The notes under the pieces are model-generated. The model was given only the letters and a program-made list of their open reading frames with translations, was not told the DNA's origin and did not search any database. 64,000 bases of DNA from SZUA-545 sp050297855 (GTDB lineage: Bacteria > Campylobacterota > Campylobacteria > Campylobacterales > SZUA-545), in assembly GCA_050297855.1 (NCBI GenBank), contig JBNKTC010000002.1:1-64000 (forward strand), in the 5' to 3' direction. Positions 17,036 through 25,538 of this stretch are shown here, in pieces. The first letter of the stretch is position 1. Every line of letters begins with the position of its first letter. The position numbers and the translations under genes are program-made.

Positions 17036-18223
17036 TCAGAACTTTTTGACGGGCTTGAGCTGAAGGATCACTTCGTCCTCGTCGCTGCCCGGTTCCAGCT
17101 CCACCTGTTTGTTGTTAAGTACGACCCGGGTCTCCTCTTCGGCCGGCAGCAGGCCGTCGGCTACGAAGTAGCTCGCGGGGTGCCAGAGCAGCCACCCGCC
17201 GGAGCCGAAATCCTCGGATGCGCTGATCTGGTCGCGTATCTCGGCGGCACGGAAGGGACGCTTGTCAAAACTGTAGTCCCGGAACGCCTGGAGCCAGGGG
17301 CGGAAGCGGCTGCGGTCGATCCCGGTACGGTCGTGGGCCTTTTCCAGCGTATAGAAGATGATCTCGTAGATATTGGCCATGGGATCTTTATACTCGGGGA
17401 TGCCCAGATGAAAGCCCGACGGATAGAGCATGGGGCAGATGTAGTCGGCATACTTCTCCAGCTCTTCGAGTTTCTGGCCGATCCCGGTATCGTTCTTATT
17501 CCAGCAGACATAGCCGTAGGTATCCACCGATATCCTCACCCCCATCGGATCGAGGGCCTCTTTGGCTGCCTTGAGAAAACTGCTGATTGAATTGACACGG
17601 TTGTATTGGGTATTGGCTTTCCCGATACGGATCGTTTTGGAAGCGGGGAAGCGGATATAGTCGAAGTTGATCTCGTCAAACCCCATCATGGCCGCTTCGG
17701 CGGCGATCTGGACGTTATAGTCCCTGACGATACTGGAGGCGGGGTTGCCCCACGCCAGTTTTTCGTTGTTGATCCACACCTCGCCCATGCTGTTCTGGAT
17801 CGCGAGGTTGGGGTGGCGGGTGGCAAAGAGGTGATCTTTAAAGACTACCATCCGGCCGATGACGTAAAGCCCCTGGCTCTTCAGGTCGGCGATAAAGGAG
17901 CGGATGTCGTCGATGGTCGCCCGTTTGTAAGCACCTATCGCTTTAGCGGAAGGGACGTTTCCTTCGTAGGCGATCTGCCCGTATTCGTTTTTGATATCCA
18001 CGACGACGGCGTTGATCTCAGTCTCTTTGTTGAGCTTAAGGACCCGGTTGGTCACCTTGGAACTCCCCGCTCCCCAGAAGGAGAGGTAGAGGGCTTTGAC
18101 TTTGGCGGGGGGGAGCGTAGCGTTGCTCCAGCCGTTAAACGCTTCGGCTTCGGGCGGGGATTCAGCCTGAAGCGAGAGTGCGGCATAGGTCGCCGCCAAT
18201 AACAATATAAGAGTTTTTTTCAT
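17036..18223 (-). CDS. Exported DUF4015 putative glycoside hydrolase
   Basis: A 395-residue exported protein: signal peptide (about 1-20), then a TIM-barrel-like domain of the DUF4015 family. Marks include ALYLSFWGAG, INAVVVDIKNEYGQIAY, GLYVIGRMVVFKD, GFDEINFDYIRFP and YICPMLYPSGFHLGIPEY. The acidic residues in NFDYIRFP are candidate catalytic residues. DUF4015 is related to glycosyl hydrolase families, but the substrate is unknown; cell-wall or surface sugar is likely. It follows the FecR-like gene at 18247 on the same strand with a 23-base gap. Confidence 0.85.
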   Translation of the reverse strand: MKKTLILLLAATYAALSLQAESPPEAEAFNGWSNATLPPAKVKALYLSFWGAGSSKVTNRVLKLNKETEINAVVVDIKNEYGQIAYEGNVPSAKAIGAYKRATIDDIRSFIADLKSQGLYVIGRMVVFKDHLFATRHPNLAIQNSMGEVWINNEKLAWGNPASSIVRDYNVQIAAEAAMMGFDEINFDYIRFPASKTIRIGKANTQYNRVNSISSFLKAAKEALDPMGVRISVDTYGYVCWNKNDTGIGQKLEELEKYADYICPMLYPSGFHLGIPEYKDPMANIYEIIFYTLEKAHDRTGIDRSRFRPWLQAFRDYSFDKRPFRAAEIRDQISASEDFGSGGWLLWHPASYFVADGLLPAEEETRVVLNNKQVELEPGSDEDEVILQLKPVKKF

Positions 18224-18246
18224 CGATAATCAATGCCGTACGTTCG

Positions 18247-19143
18247 CTATCGGCAGCGAAACTGGACGTACGATTCCTTTTCCGGATTTAATGGTCGCAG
18301 TTCAATCCGTGCACCCGCGGGCTTTTTTTTCAAAAGCGAAAAGAGTACGTTTTTCTGTGCCAGTTTCCGGCACGGTGGGTGTTGGTTCTCCATATGCAGA
18401 TAACATCCCCACGGCTCTTTCCCGATCCGGGTGATATCCGACTCCCTGTCGATGCCGGGTGTCTCGGCATGACAGACGGCGCCGGTATCATGAGGCGTAT
18501 AAAACACGATGATGCTTCTCGCATCGTTGACCAGTGCCTCACCCACTTCGCCGCACGTCTTAATGGCGTAGGGCGGGAAGAAGCTGACCGTCTCCCCGCC
18601 CTTTAGATTGATCATATTGGTAGTGGTGATAAACGACTCATTACAGGTAATATCGGAACTGTAATAATTATATGTACCCCAAAAATTGCGAATATGGACA
18701 TTTCCTTGCGTAACATGGATACGGTTCTTTTGTCCCGTCTCGATATCGAGCTGCCCGCGGGCGCTGAAAACCGAGGCAAAGGGGGTGATGATCTCCAGTT
18801 TGGAGCCCGGGTGACGGCGCTTCAGGCGGTAGGCGGTACGCCCTCCGTTATGGACCACCTGCCAGCGGCTGTTGAGGGTGAGGGAGGCCTCCGCCCCCAG
18901 GGTGATCGCCGTATCGTCTCCCATGCGGATTTGGGCGCCGCCTTGCGGGCCGGTGATGAGGGTATCGTGGGCAAAAATGGGGCGGCGTTCCGCGGCGGGC
19001 CCGACGGCCGCCGTACGGTCGTTCCGGATCAGTGCGGGGTAGGGGCCCGTCGTCTTCTCAAGGGTCCCGACCCGGATCATGGGATCTTTTGCCAAAGCGG
19101 CGTTGGCATAGAGAATAAAAAAAGCTATAATGATTTCACGCAT
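18247..19143 (-). CDS. Exported FecR-domain protein
   Basis: About 298 residues: signal peptide (MREIIIAFFILYANAALA), then a FecR-like beta-rich domain (TLITGPQGGAQIRMGDDTAITLGAEASLTL; SKLEIITPFASVFSARGQLDIE) and a Cys-containing C-terminal region (ITCNES, KTCGE, AVCHAE, WGCYLHM, PPCRKL). FecR domains of this exported kind are common in Campylobacterota and are not the anti-sigma type; their role is unknown. ATG 19143 is chosen, as a TTG at 19164 would add residues before a normal signal peptide. There is no ribosome site, and the -10 element is so close that the mRNA may be leaderless. Confidence 0.8.
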   Translation of the reverse strand: MREIIIAFFILYANAALAKDPMIRVGTLEKTTGPYPALIRNDRTAAVGPAAERRPIFAHDTLITGPQGGAQIRMGDDTAITLGAEASLTLNSRWQVVHNGGRTAYRLKRRHPGSKLEIITPFASVFSARGQLDIETGQKNRIHVTQGNVHIRNFWGTYNYYSSDITCNESFITTTNMINLKGGETVSFFPPYAIKTCGEVGEALVNDARSIIVFYTPHDTGAVCHAETPGIDRESDITRIGKEPWGCYLHMENQHPPCRKLAQKNVLFSLLKKKPAGARIELRPLNPEKESYVQFRCR

Positions 19144-19149
19144 GGAACC

Positions 19150-19157
19150 ATTATAAT
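19150..19157. promoter_or_regulatory. Symmetric -10 element ATTATAAT between two divergent FecR genes
   Basis: The octamer ATTATAAT gives TATAAT on both strands (19152-19157 on +, 19155-19150 on -). It is the only promoter-like element in the 30-bp gap between the divergent genes starting at 19143 and 19174. Starts 7 bases downstream would fall at or just before each start codon. Confidence 0.55.
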
Positions 19158-19173
19158 CAGCCAAAGGTTAGAT

Positions 19174-20208
19174 ATGAGACCCCTTTTCCTTCTTTTTTTT
19201 GCGACATCGGTACTTTTTGCCTCCGTCGGTGAGATCGTCACCCTTAAAAACAGCGTCAACGTCATCCGCGACAGCCGGGTGATCGGAGCCCGTGAAGGGA
19301 TGAAGCTGGAGGCGGGGGATACGGTCAACACCTTCGACCACGCCATGGCCCGCATCCGCTTTACGGACGATACGGTGGTGACCCTGGGGAAGGAGAGCCG
19401 TTTCTCCATCAACGCCTACCTCTACGGGGCCAAGGGGAACAAGAGCGAACTCGCCTTTACCAAGGGGCTTTTTAAAGTGGTGACCGGGCAGATCGGAAAG
19501 ATCGCCCGCGAACAGTTCCGCCTCAAGACGCGCACAGCGACGATGGGAATACGGGGAACCGAGATCGACGGCTTTGTCAGCCGCCAGAAAGAGGTGATCA
19601 CCTGTACCAAGGGGGCGATCTGGCTGGAGGCCAACGGCAAACGGGTAGAACTGGACGAAGGGGAGAGTACGATCATCCTGCCGGGCAAGGTCCCGAGCGA
19701 GCCGAAGAACTACCGCTATGAGAAGCTGATCCGCGAAGGGCTGGCCGCCTTCGAGGCCGGGAAGTTTAAAAAGGCCGCGGCGATCTTCGGCGAACTGGTG
19801 GAGCTGGACGGGGAGAATCCGGTCTTTTACTACTACCTGGGTAAATCGCAGTTCCGCCTCCAGGCCTACGACCAGGCGATCCGATCCTTTAAAACCGTGC
19901 TCACCTTCGATAAAGCACACCTCAAATCCCACTATGAACTGGGTGTGACCTATTATGTGATCCAAAAACTCGACCATGCGATCGGTGAGTTCGAGGCGGT
20001 GATCGCCGCCGAAGGAAGCGATGCGGACGTCAAGCCCCTTACCTATGCCCTCAGCTACTACTGGCTTGGAAAGATCTATATGGAAAAAGGGGAGCGTGAA
20101 AAAGCGGCCGAATACTACACGCGCGTACTGGAGTTCAAACTCAAACCGGAATTCAGGAAGAAGGTGGAAAAAGCACTGGAAACAGTAAAAAGCAGCACGG
20201 GGGAATAG
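19174..20208 (+). CDS. Exported FecR-domain protein with TPR repeats
   Basis: A 344-residue exported protein: signal peptide (MRPLFLLFFATSVLFA), FecR domain about 20-175 (GDTVNTFDHAMARIRFTDDT; TMGIRGTEIDGFV; WLEANGKRVELDEGE), then four or so TPR units from about 185 (AAFEAGKFKKAAAIFGELV; YYYLGKSQFRLQAYDQAI; HYELGVTYYVIQKLDHAI; YWLGKIYMEKGEREKAAEYY). TPRs suggest it scaffolds other envelope proteins. A reading frame extends upstream to 18694, but that is the shadow of the divergent gene. The ribosome site is AAAGG. Confidence 0.87.
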   Translation: MRPLFLLFFATSVLFASVGEIVTLKNSVNVIRDSRVIGAREGMKLEAGDTVNTFDHAMARIRFTDDTVVTLGKESRFSINAYLYGAKGNKSELAFTKGLFKVVTGQIGKIAREQFRLKTRTATMGIRGTEIDGFVSRQKEVITCTKGAIWLEANGKRVELDEGESTIILPGKVPSEPKNYRYEKLIREGLAAFEAGKFKKAAAIFGELVELDGENPVFYYYLGKSQFRLQAYDQAIRSFKTVLTFDKAHLKSHYELGVTYYVIQKLDHAIGEFEAVIAAEGSDADVKPLTYALSYYWLGKIYMEKGEREKAAEYYTRVLEFKLKPEFRKKVEKALETVKSSTGE

Positions 20209-20215
20209 TGCTGCT
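20191..20215 (+). terminator. Hairpin across the stop codon of the FecR-TPR gene
   Basis: Perfect 8-bp arms AGCAGCAC / GTGCTGCT flank a 9-base loop holding most of the TAG stop. No T-run follows, so it may protect the mRNA end or terminate only weakly. Confidence 0.45.
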
Positions 20216-20400
20216 AGAGGGAATATAGTGTATGCTTGATTTGACTTAACGTGGAAGTCAGTCTCTATTCTATCCTCTTTCCCCTAAATATAGGGCATAA
20301 TTTTGATTAAAAATTAATCACTATTCTAGCTTTCTCCATCAGCCCTTTTTGAGCGCACCTGAAGTATAACTGCTGGAAAGGTTTTACAAAAGGGCGTGGT

Positions 20401-21186
20401 ATGCGGCGACGCGATTTTCTCGGACTGGTTGCACTGTTCGGTTTCGGCGGGTGCCGTTTTGAGGAGAGTCCCTACAGTGCCAATCCTTCCCGGACGAACC
20501 TCAACCCGGCCAATATCGCCCGCCTGAACGCCGTCTCCCAGCCGACCGCCGAACCCTTTACGATCGCCGTTGTTTCCGACACCCACACCTATTATGACGA
20601 TTTTTTAAAGACGATCCGGGATATCCGTGAAAACAGCGGGTGCGACTTTCTGATCCACTGCGGGGATGTGACCGACTCGGGTTTGCTGCGGGAGTTCGAG
20701 TGGGGGGACGATATCATCAAAAAGGCGGACCGCCCCTATGTCACCGTTATCGGAAACCATGATGCCCTTGCCAACGGGCGGGGGATCTACCGGGAGATGT
20801 ACGGCTACTACGACTTCAGTTTCGAATACAACCGGGCCCATGTGATCTGTTTTAACAACAACAACTGGGAGTTCGGGCCGGACGTCCCCGATTTCGGGTG
20901 GCTGGAGGCGGAGCTGTCCGCAAAGCCCCTGGGAGAGGTGAAGATCGTGGCCACCCACGTCCCCCCCTTTGACAGCGACCGTTTCTCCCCGGCGCAGCAG
21001 GCACGCTTTCACACCCTCATGCAGACCTACAATGTCTCGTGCGTCCTTAACGGTCATAAGCACAACCTGTCGACGACCTACCGCGACGGTATCCCCTACG
21101 TCACCGTCGGCAGTGCCAACAAACATGTCTACGTCACCCTGGATGTGACGGCTGCCGGTGTAAGCGTGGAGCGAGTCTATGTTTAG
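20401..21186 (+). CDS. Tat-exported calcineurin-like metallophosphoesterase lipoprotein
   Basis: A 261-residue protein. The N-terminus MRRRDFLGLVALFGFGGC has a twin-arginine motif (RRRDFLG) and a lipobox (GFGGC), so it should be folded in the cytoplasm with its metals, exported by Tat and lipidated. The enzyme domain has the calcineurin-type metal motifs in order: VVSDTH, HCGDVTD, GNHDAL, ATHVPPF and GHKHN. It cleaves phosphoesters; the substrate is unknown. The stop overlaps the next gene by 8 bases, and two small beta-barrel proteins follow, suggesting a shared envelope job. Confidence 0.88.
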   Translation: MRRRDFLGLVALFGFGGCRFEESPYSANPSRTNLNPANIARLNAVSQPTAEPFTIAVVSDTHTYYDDFLKTIRDIRENSGCDFLIHCGDVTDSGLLREFEWGDDIIKKADRPYVTVIGNHDALANGRGIYREMYGYYDFSFEYNRAHVICFNNNNWEFGPDVPDFGWLEAELSAKPLGEVKIVATHVPPFDSDRFSPAQQARFHTLMQTYNVSCVLNGHKHNLSTTYRDGIPYVTVGSANKHVYVTLDVTAAGVSVERVYV

Positions 21187-21748
21187 GCCGATACTGGCGG
21201 CGGGCCTGTGCAGCCTTGCGCTGCTGGCTGAGCCCAAACCCGCTTCCCCCCTGGGGGACCATGTCACGCTCCAGCATGCCGGATTTATCGGGCGGGCGGC
21301 CCTGGGGGTGGGGCAGCACTTTTTTGACGGGCGCTTGCAGAGCGGACTCTTTTACGGCTATGTCCCCAAGGAGGTGGCCGGAGTCCATATCCACACCCTC
21401 ACCCTGAAAAACAACTACCGCCCCTACAGTTTCCACCTCGAGAAGAGCACGGTGACCCCCTATATCGGTCTGGGGATCATGGATATGGTCAAACAGCGCT
21501 ACAGCGCCAACTCCAGAGAGGAGGTCCCCTCCAACTACTACCATGTGACCGGCCTGCACCTTCTCGCCTACGCGGGAGCGGAGTACCGGCGGGAGTTCAG
21601 GGACCGGAACGACAGGAAACGGGCCTTCAGCCTCTACCTGGAGATCGGGACGATCGATACCTATTTCATCAGCTACTACAACAATCCGGATTTTCTGGGG
21701 CCTGAGGAGATCTACTCCCTGGCGATAGGAGTCGGATATCATTACTAG
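21179..21748 (+). CDS. Small outer-membrane beta-barrel-like protein
   Basis: A 189-residue exported protein with signal peptide (about 1-17) and a body of alternating Tyr/Phe-rich strands ending in IGVGYHY, as in outer-membrane barrels with a C-terminal aromatic residue. No family is recognised. Its ATG overlaps the phosphoesterase stop as ATGTTTAG, eight bases. The next gene overlaps its own stop in the same way. Confidence 0.7.
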   Translation: MFRPILAAGLCSLALLAEPKPASPLGDHVTLQHAGFIGRAALGVGQHFFDGRLQSGLFYGYVPKEVAGVHIHTLTLKNNYRPYSFHLEKSTVTPYIGLGIMDMVKQRYSANSREEVPSNYYHVTGLHLLAYAGAEYRREFRDRNDRKRAFSLYLEIGTIDTYFISYYNNPDFLGPEEIYSLAIGVGYHY

Positions 21749-22316
21749 GATTTTTATCCTGCTGGCTGTAGCGGGGGTTTTTTTGTCGGCATCGGAGTAT
21801 CAGCGGGAGGGACGGGATGCCTTTTTGAACCTGCGGGTGGGCAGCAGTGAAAACTGCGTCTACGTGGAGGCGGATCACGCCGTGACGTCCGGGAAAAACA
21901 TCGCCGTGGGCTTCCATACCCAGACCTGCGATCAGTTTACCAATGAAAGCGAACGGGTCTTCGAACAGTCCGAAGGGATATTCCTGGGGGCGGCGTGGTT
22001 TAGTGCCAGTGCCTATGAAAGCTCCTGGTTTATCGGCGGCTTCGGCGGGCATAAGACCAAGGAGCTGCACACTTTCCTGGGATCAAAGTCGGAGACGCAA
22101 GTGTGGCGGAACGAACTGATCGGCGGATACCAGTACCACTTTGACATCGCCTTCTCCCTGACTGCGGGCTACTCTTTCTCCAGCGAATGGGTCCTCTCGG
22201 AAGAGACCAGTATGGCAGCCGGGGAGAATGCACAGACCCGGGAAGAGCTGAGGCGCCTGACCAACGACCGCCAGAGCGAGGGGCGTTTTATCGTATTGAT
22301 GGGGTGGCGGTTTTAA
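21741..22316 (+). CDS. Small outer-membrane beta-barrel-like protein, apparent ATT start
   Basis: From the first common start codon (TTG 21783) the product would be 177 residues with no export signal. Upstream codons from ATT 21741 read ITRIFILLAVAGVFLSASEY, a good signal peptide, and no ATG, GTG or TTG lies between the TAG at 21726 and 21783. An AGGAG sits at 21727-21731, six bases before ATC 21738 and nine before ATT 21741. Use of ATT gives 191 residues and an 8-base overlap, the same as the gene before it. The body is strand-rich and ends MGWRF, typical of an outer-membrane barrel. Family not recognised. Confidence 0.65.
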   Translation: MTRIFILLAVAGVFLSASEYQREGRDAFLNLRVGSSENCVYVEADHAVTSGKNIAVGFHTQTCDQFTNESERVFEQSEGIFLGAAWFSASAYESSWFIGGFGGHKTKELHTFLGSKSETQVWRNELIGGYQYHFDIAFSLTAGYSFSSEWVLSEETSMAAGENAQTREELRRLTNDRQSEGRFIVLMGWRF

Positions 22317-24094
22317 AACTCGCAGTAGCTCTCTTTGATCGCAAGAAATTCGTCCAGGTTCTCAAAAAAGATATCCACCAGCGTCGGGTCGAAGTGGCGT
22401 CCCCGTTCCGATTTGAAAAGCTCCAGGATACGCTCCATCTCCCACGCTTTTTTATAGACACGGTCGCTTCCCAGGGCATCGAAGACGTCGGCGATGGCGG
22501 TGATCCGGCCGTAGATATGGATATCCTCCCCCTTCTTCCCGTGGGGATAGCCGCTGCCGTCCCATTTCTCATGATGCTCCAGGGCGATGGTGGCGGCTGT
22601 CTTCAGAAGGGTTCGGTCGGAGTTTTTAAGCATCTCGTGACCGATGAGAGTGTGGCGTTTCATATCGTCATACTCTTCGGGGGTCAGTTTCCCCGGTTTG
22701 TTAAGGATCGCGTCGGAGATGGCCACTTTGCCGATGTCGTGCATCGGGGAGGCGGTCTTGAGTAGTTCCGCTTCGTCACCGGGAAGTCCCAGTTTGAGGG
22801 CAAAAAGACGGGAGTATTCGGCTACGCGCTTGACATGCATCCCCGTCTCTTTGGAGCGGGACTCCCCCACAGCCCCCAGGGTGAGGATGATATCTTTCTG
22901 GGTCTGTTCGATCTCGTGCCCCAGCTCCACGATCTTGGTCACGTCGTGGCGGATGCTCATATACTCGGCGATCTCGCCGTCGGTATCCAGGATCGGGACG
23001 ATGGTCGTATCGGTGTAGACGGCCTGGCCGTCCTTGCGGCGGTTTTTGATGATCCCTTTCCAAATCGACTTTTCGGTGATCGTCTCCCATAGCTCCTTGA
23101 AGGTCGCATCGGGCATGTCGGGGTGGCGGATAATGCTGTGTTTCTGGCCCAGCAGCTCCTCTTTGGGATAGCCCGTCCGGTTGCAGAAGGCATCGTTGAC
23201 GTAGATGATCTTTCCTTTGGTATCGGTCCGGCTGAAGGAGGTACTGGCATCGATCCCCTTTTCGTATTCGCCCAGCATGTTGATCTTCTCTTCGAGGGTA
23301 TGTTCGCGGTCGTCAAGCTGCTTTTCGAGGATCTCCCGGTACTGCTCCAGTTCGGTGACGTCGTGGCGGATCCCCACGTACTCGATCACATTACCGTCGA
23401 GGTCGGTGATCGGCATGATCGTCGCGTCGACGATATAACTCCGCCCGTCTTTGGTCCTGTTCTTGACGATCCCTTCCCACACCTTTCCCGAGGAGATCGT
23501 TGACCAGAGTTCCCGGAAAACCTCCGGCGGCATCTCGGGGTGACGGACGATATTGTGGGGTTTTCCCACCAGCTCGGCACGGCTGTAGCCCGAGATCTGG
23601 CAGAAGCGGTCGTTGACGTAGGTGATCAGCCCTTTGGGATCGGTCTTGGAGACGATATTGCTGGAGTCGACGACGTGTTTGTACTGCAGCAGCAGGGAGT
23701 TTTTGACCATCAGCTGTTTTTGGGTGTGCAACTCTTTTTGGAGTTTTTCCAGGACCCCCAGGAAGTGGCCGTACTCCAGGGGTTTCATCACATAGCCGTC
23801 GATCCCGGCATTGATGGCACTGCTGAGCTGGTTGATGTCCCCCAGGGCGGTGACCAGGACGATCTTGACATCCTTGTCCTTTGCCCGGATCTGCTGGATC
23901 ATTTCGATCCCGTTCATCCCCGGCATCATGGCATCGGTGACAATAATATCGGGTTGTTTTTCCTCGTAAAGGGCCAGTCCCTCTTCCCCGTTCGAAGCCT
24001 GGTGGACCTGTCGGAACCGGGATGCGAGTTTGAAGACGATCCGCTCCCTGATAAGCGGCTCATCCTCTACGTACAACAACGACAACTCTTTCAT
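22313..24094 (-). CDS. Response regulator with two PAS domains and HD-GYP output
   Basis: A 593-residue protein: intact receiver (E10-D11, phospho-acceptor Asp54 in DIIVTDAMMPG, Lys104), two PAS domains in tandem (about 130-250 and 275-390, each with a HPEMP/HPDMP and DVT motif and similar to each other, so perhaps duplicated), and an HD-GYP domain (MHDIGKVAISD, RHTLIGHEML, EHHEKWDGSGYPHGKKGE, ADVFDALGSDRVYKKAW). It should hydrolyse cyclic-di-GMP under control of a kinase. The likely kinase partner is the divergent PAS kinase at 24261. Start ATG 24094 follows AAGGGG; earlier in-frame codons lack a site. Confidence 0.9.
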   Translation of the reverse strand: MKELSLLYVEDEPLIRERIVFKLASRFRQVHQASNGEEGLALYEEKQPDIIVTDAMMPGMNGIEMIQQIRAKDKDVKIVLVTALGDINQLSSAINAGIDGYVMKPLEYGHFLGVLEKLQKELHTQKQLMVKNSLLLQYKHVVDSSNIVSKTDPKGLITYVNDRFCQISGYSRAELVGKPHNIVRHPEMPPEVFRELWSTISSGKVWEGIVKNRTKDGRSYIVDATIMPITDLDGNVIEYVGIRHDVTELEQYREILEKQLDDREHTLEEKINMLGEYEKGIDASTSFSRTDTKGKIIYVNDAFCNRTGYPKEELLGQKHSIIRHPDMPDATFKELWETITEKSIWKGIIKNRRKDGQAVYTDTTIVPILDTDGEIAEYMSIRHDVTKIVELGHEIEQTQKDIILTLGAVGESRSKETGMHVKRVAEYSRLFALKLGLPGDEAELLKTASPMHDIGKVAISDAILNKPGKLTPEEYDDMKRHTLIGHEMLKNSDRTLLKTAATIALEHHEKWDGSGYPHGKKGEDIHIYGRITAIADVFDALGSDRVYKKAWEMERILELFKSERGRHFDPTLVDIFFENLDEFLAIKESYCEF

Positions 24095-24226
24095 CTTACC
24101 CCTTATCCCGCCGATGCCACCGGCGGTATCACGTTTACTCTTTTCGGCTAATGGTAGCAGAAAAAAACGGGCAATCCACGGGGTGCAATGGCCAATTTTT
24201 AGGCATGAAAACTTAGAATAGGGCGT

Positions 24227-24232
24227 TATAAT
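24227..24232 (+). promoter_or_regulatory. -10 element (TATAAT) for the PAS kinase gene
   Basis: GCGTTATAATTGG lies 29 bases before the ATG at 24261, in the gap shared with the divergent HD-GYP regulator gene. Confidence 0.55.
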
Positions 24233-24260
24233 TGGACAACACTCAAGAAGGAGCAGGAAG

Positions 24261-25442
24261 ATGGAGTCGTCCATGAAACTGGAGAACGACCTTGCACGTG
24301 TCATGGTGGAGAGTTCGCTTAGTGCGATGGCACTCTACCGGGACGATATCCTCTATGTCAACAGTGCATTCGAAAAGATCACGGGCTACAGCCGCGCGGA
24401 GCTGGCAAAGATCAAGATCTGGGATATCTTCCATCCCTCTTTCCGGGAGACGATCAAGGAGAATGTATCGAGACGCCTGGCCGGAGCCGATACGGCTGGT
24501 TTTTACCACGATCTGAAGATCATCACCAAAAAAGGCAAGCTCAAGTGGGTGCGGAGTTTCGCCAAGACGGTCCGTCACGAGGGCGGCTATGCCGGAATGC
24601 TCAATATGTACGATATCACCGACCAGAAACTCCTCGAAGCGGAACTGAGCGATGTCTATAAGAACATGGCCAAGAAGGTGAGCGAGGCGGTGGAGACGCA
24701 GCGCCAGCAGGAGAACCTCCTGATCCAGCAGTCCAAGATGGCGGCCATGGGGGAGATGGTGGCGGCTATCGCCCACCAGTGGCGCCAGCCCCTTAACCTG
24801 ATCTCGCTGGTGGTCCAGGATTTTGCCGAGATGTTCGACAACCCCGATACGACCAGAGAGGATATCAGCGATACGATCTACTTCTGTATGAACCAGATCA
24901 ACTACATGTCCCAGACCATCAACGATTTCCAAAACTACCTAAAACCCTCCACCGAGGTGATGACCTTTGATGTCAATGCAACGATCCGCAATACGATCAA
25001 ACTGCTCGGGGACAAACATCTGCGGGAGAATATCCTGACGACCCTGGAGCTTGCCGAGCAACCCCTGTATGTCACCGGTATGGAGAATGAATTCAAACAG
25101 GTGCTGCTGATCCTTCTGAACAATGCCATGGACGCCATCTGTGAGAAAGAGAACAAAGGGGAGGTGATCATCCGGACCGGCATGACCGAGACGGGAACGG
25201 TACTGATCACCGTGGAAGACAGTGCCGGAGGGATCCCCGATGCCATAATCGACAAGATCTTCGACAACTATTTTACGACCAAAAAAGAGAACGGGACGGG
25301 CCTGGGGCTCTATATGGCCAAGAATATCGTCGAGGAGCATATGCACGGCACGATCGATGTGGTCAATGGGCAAAAGGGGGCATGTTTCGGTATCCGTCTC
25401 CCCGTGGAGAGCGATGCCGGCGGGTTGCCCCCGATACAATAG
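24261..25442 (+). CDS. PAS-domain sensor histidine kinase
   Basis: A 393-residue cytoplasmic kinase: PAS domain (about 10-125, YVNSAFEKITGYSRAEL), linker helix, H-box with His172 in AAIAHQWRQPLNL, N-box LNNAMDAI, DSAGG and GTGLGLYMAK. All kinase motifs are intact. It is divergent from the receiver-PAS-PAS-HD-GYP gene, with which it may form a phosphorelay lowering cyclic-di-GMP. Its H-box and kinase core resemble those of the kinase at 191-1738. Start ATG follows a strong AAGGAG. Confidence 0.9.
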   Translation: MESSMKLENDLARVMVESSLSAMALYRDDILYVNSAFEKITGYSRAELAKIKIWDIFHPSFRETIKENVSRRLAGADTAGFYHDLKIITKKGKLKWVRSFAKTVRHEGGYAGMLNMYDITDQKLLEAELSDVYKNMAKKVSEAVETQRQQENLLIQQSKMAAMGEMVAAIAHQWRQPLNLISLVVQDFAEMFDNPDTTREDISDTIYFCMNQINYMSQTINDFQNYLKPSTEVMTFDVNATIRNTIKLLGDKHLRENILTTLELAEQPLYVTGMENEFKQVLLILLNNAMDAICEKENKGEVIIRTGMTETGTVLITVEDSAGGIPDAIIDKIFDNYFTTKKENGTGLGLYMAKNIVEEHMHGTIDVVNGQKGACFGIRLPVESDAGGLPPIQ

Positions 25443-25499
25443 GGCTTTTAGAGAAAATATGAAATAATGAACCCATTTAAACTCTCGGATAGTGATAGC

Positions 25500-25522
25500 A
25501 CCCCCGGTATGCGGATGGGGGT
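25500..25522 (+). promoter_or_regulatory. Hairpin ahead of the AMIN lipoprotein gene
   Basis: ACCCCC (25500-25505) and GGGGGT (25517-25522) pair around an 11-base loop, ending 5 bases before the AAGGG ribosome site of the gene at 25539. No T-run follows, so it is more likely a leader structure than a terminator. Confidence 0.35.
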
Positions 25523-25538
25523 AGATAAGGGTTAATGG

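Noticed and set aside
18694..19173. Upstream extension of the FecR-TPR gene
   Set aside because: The frame is open only because it lies opposite the other FecR gene; ATG 19174 has a signal peptide and ribosome site right at it.
25500..25522. Hairpin read as a terminator of the PAS kinase gene
   Set aside because: No T-run follows and it lies next to the ribosome site of the next gene; listed as a possible leader structure instead.
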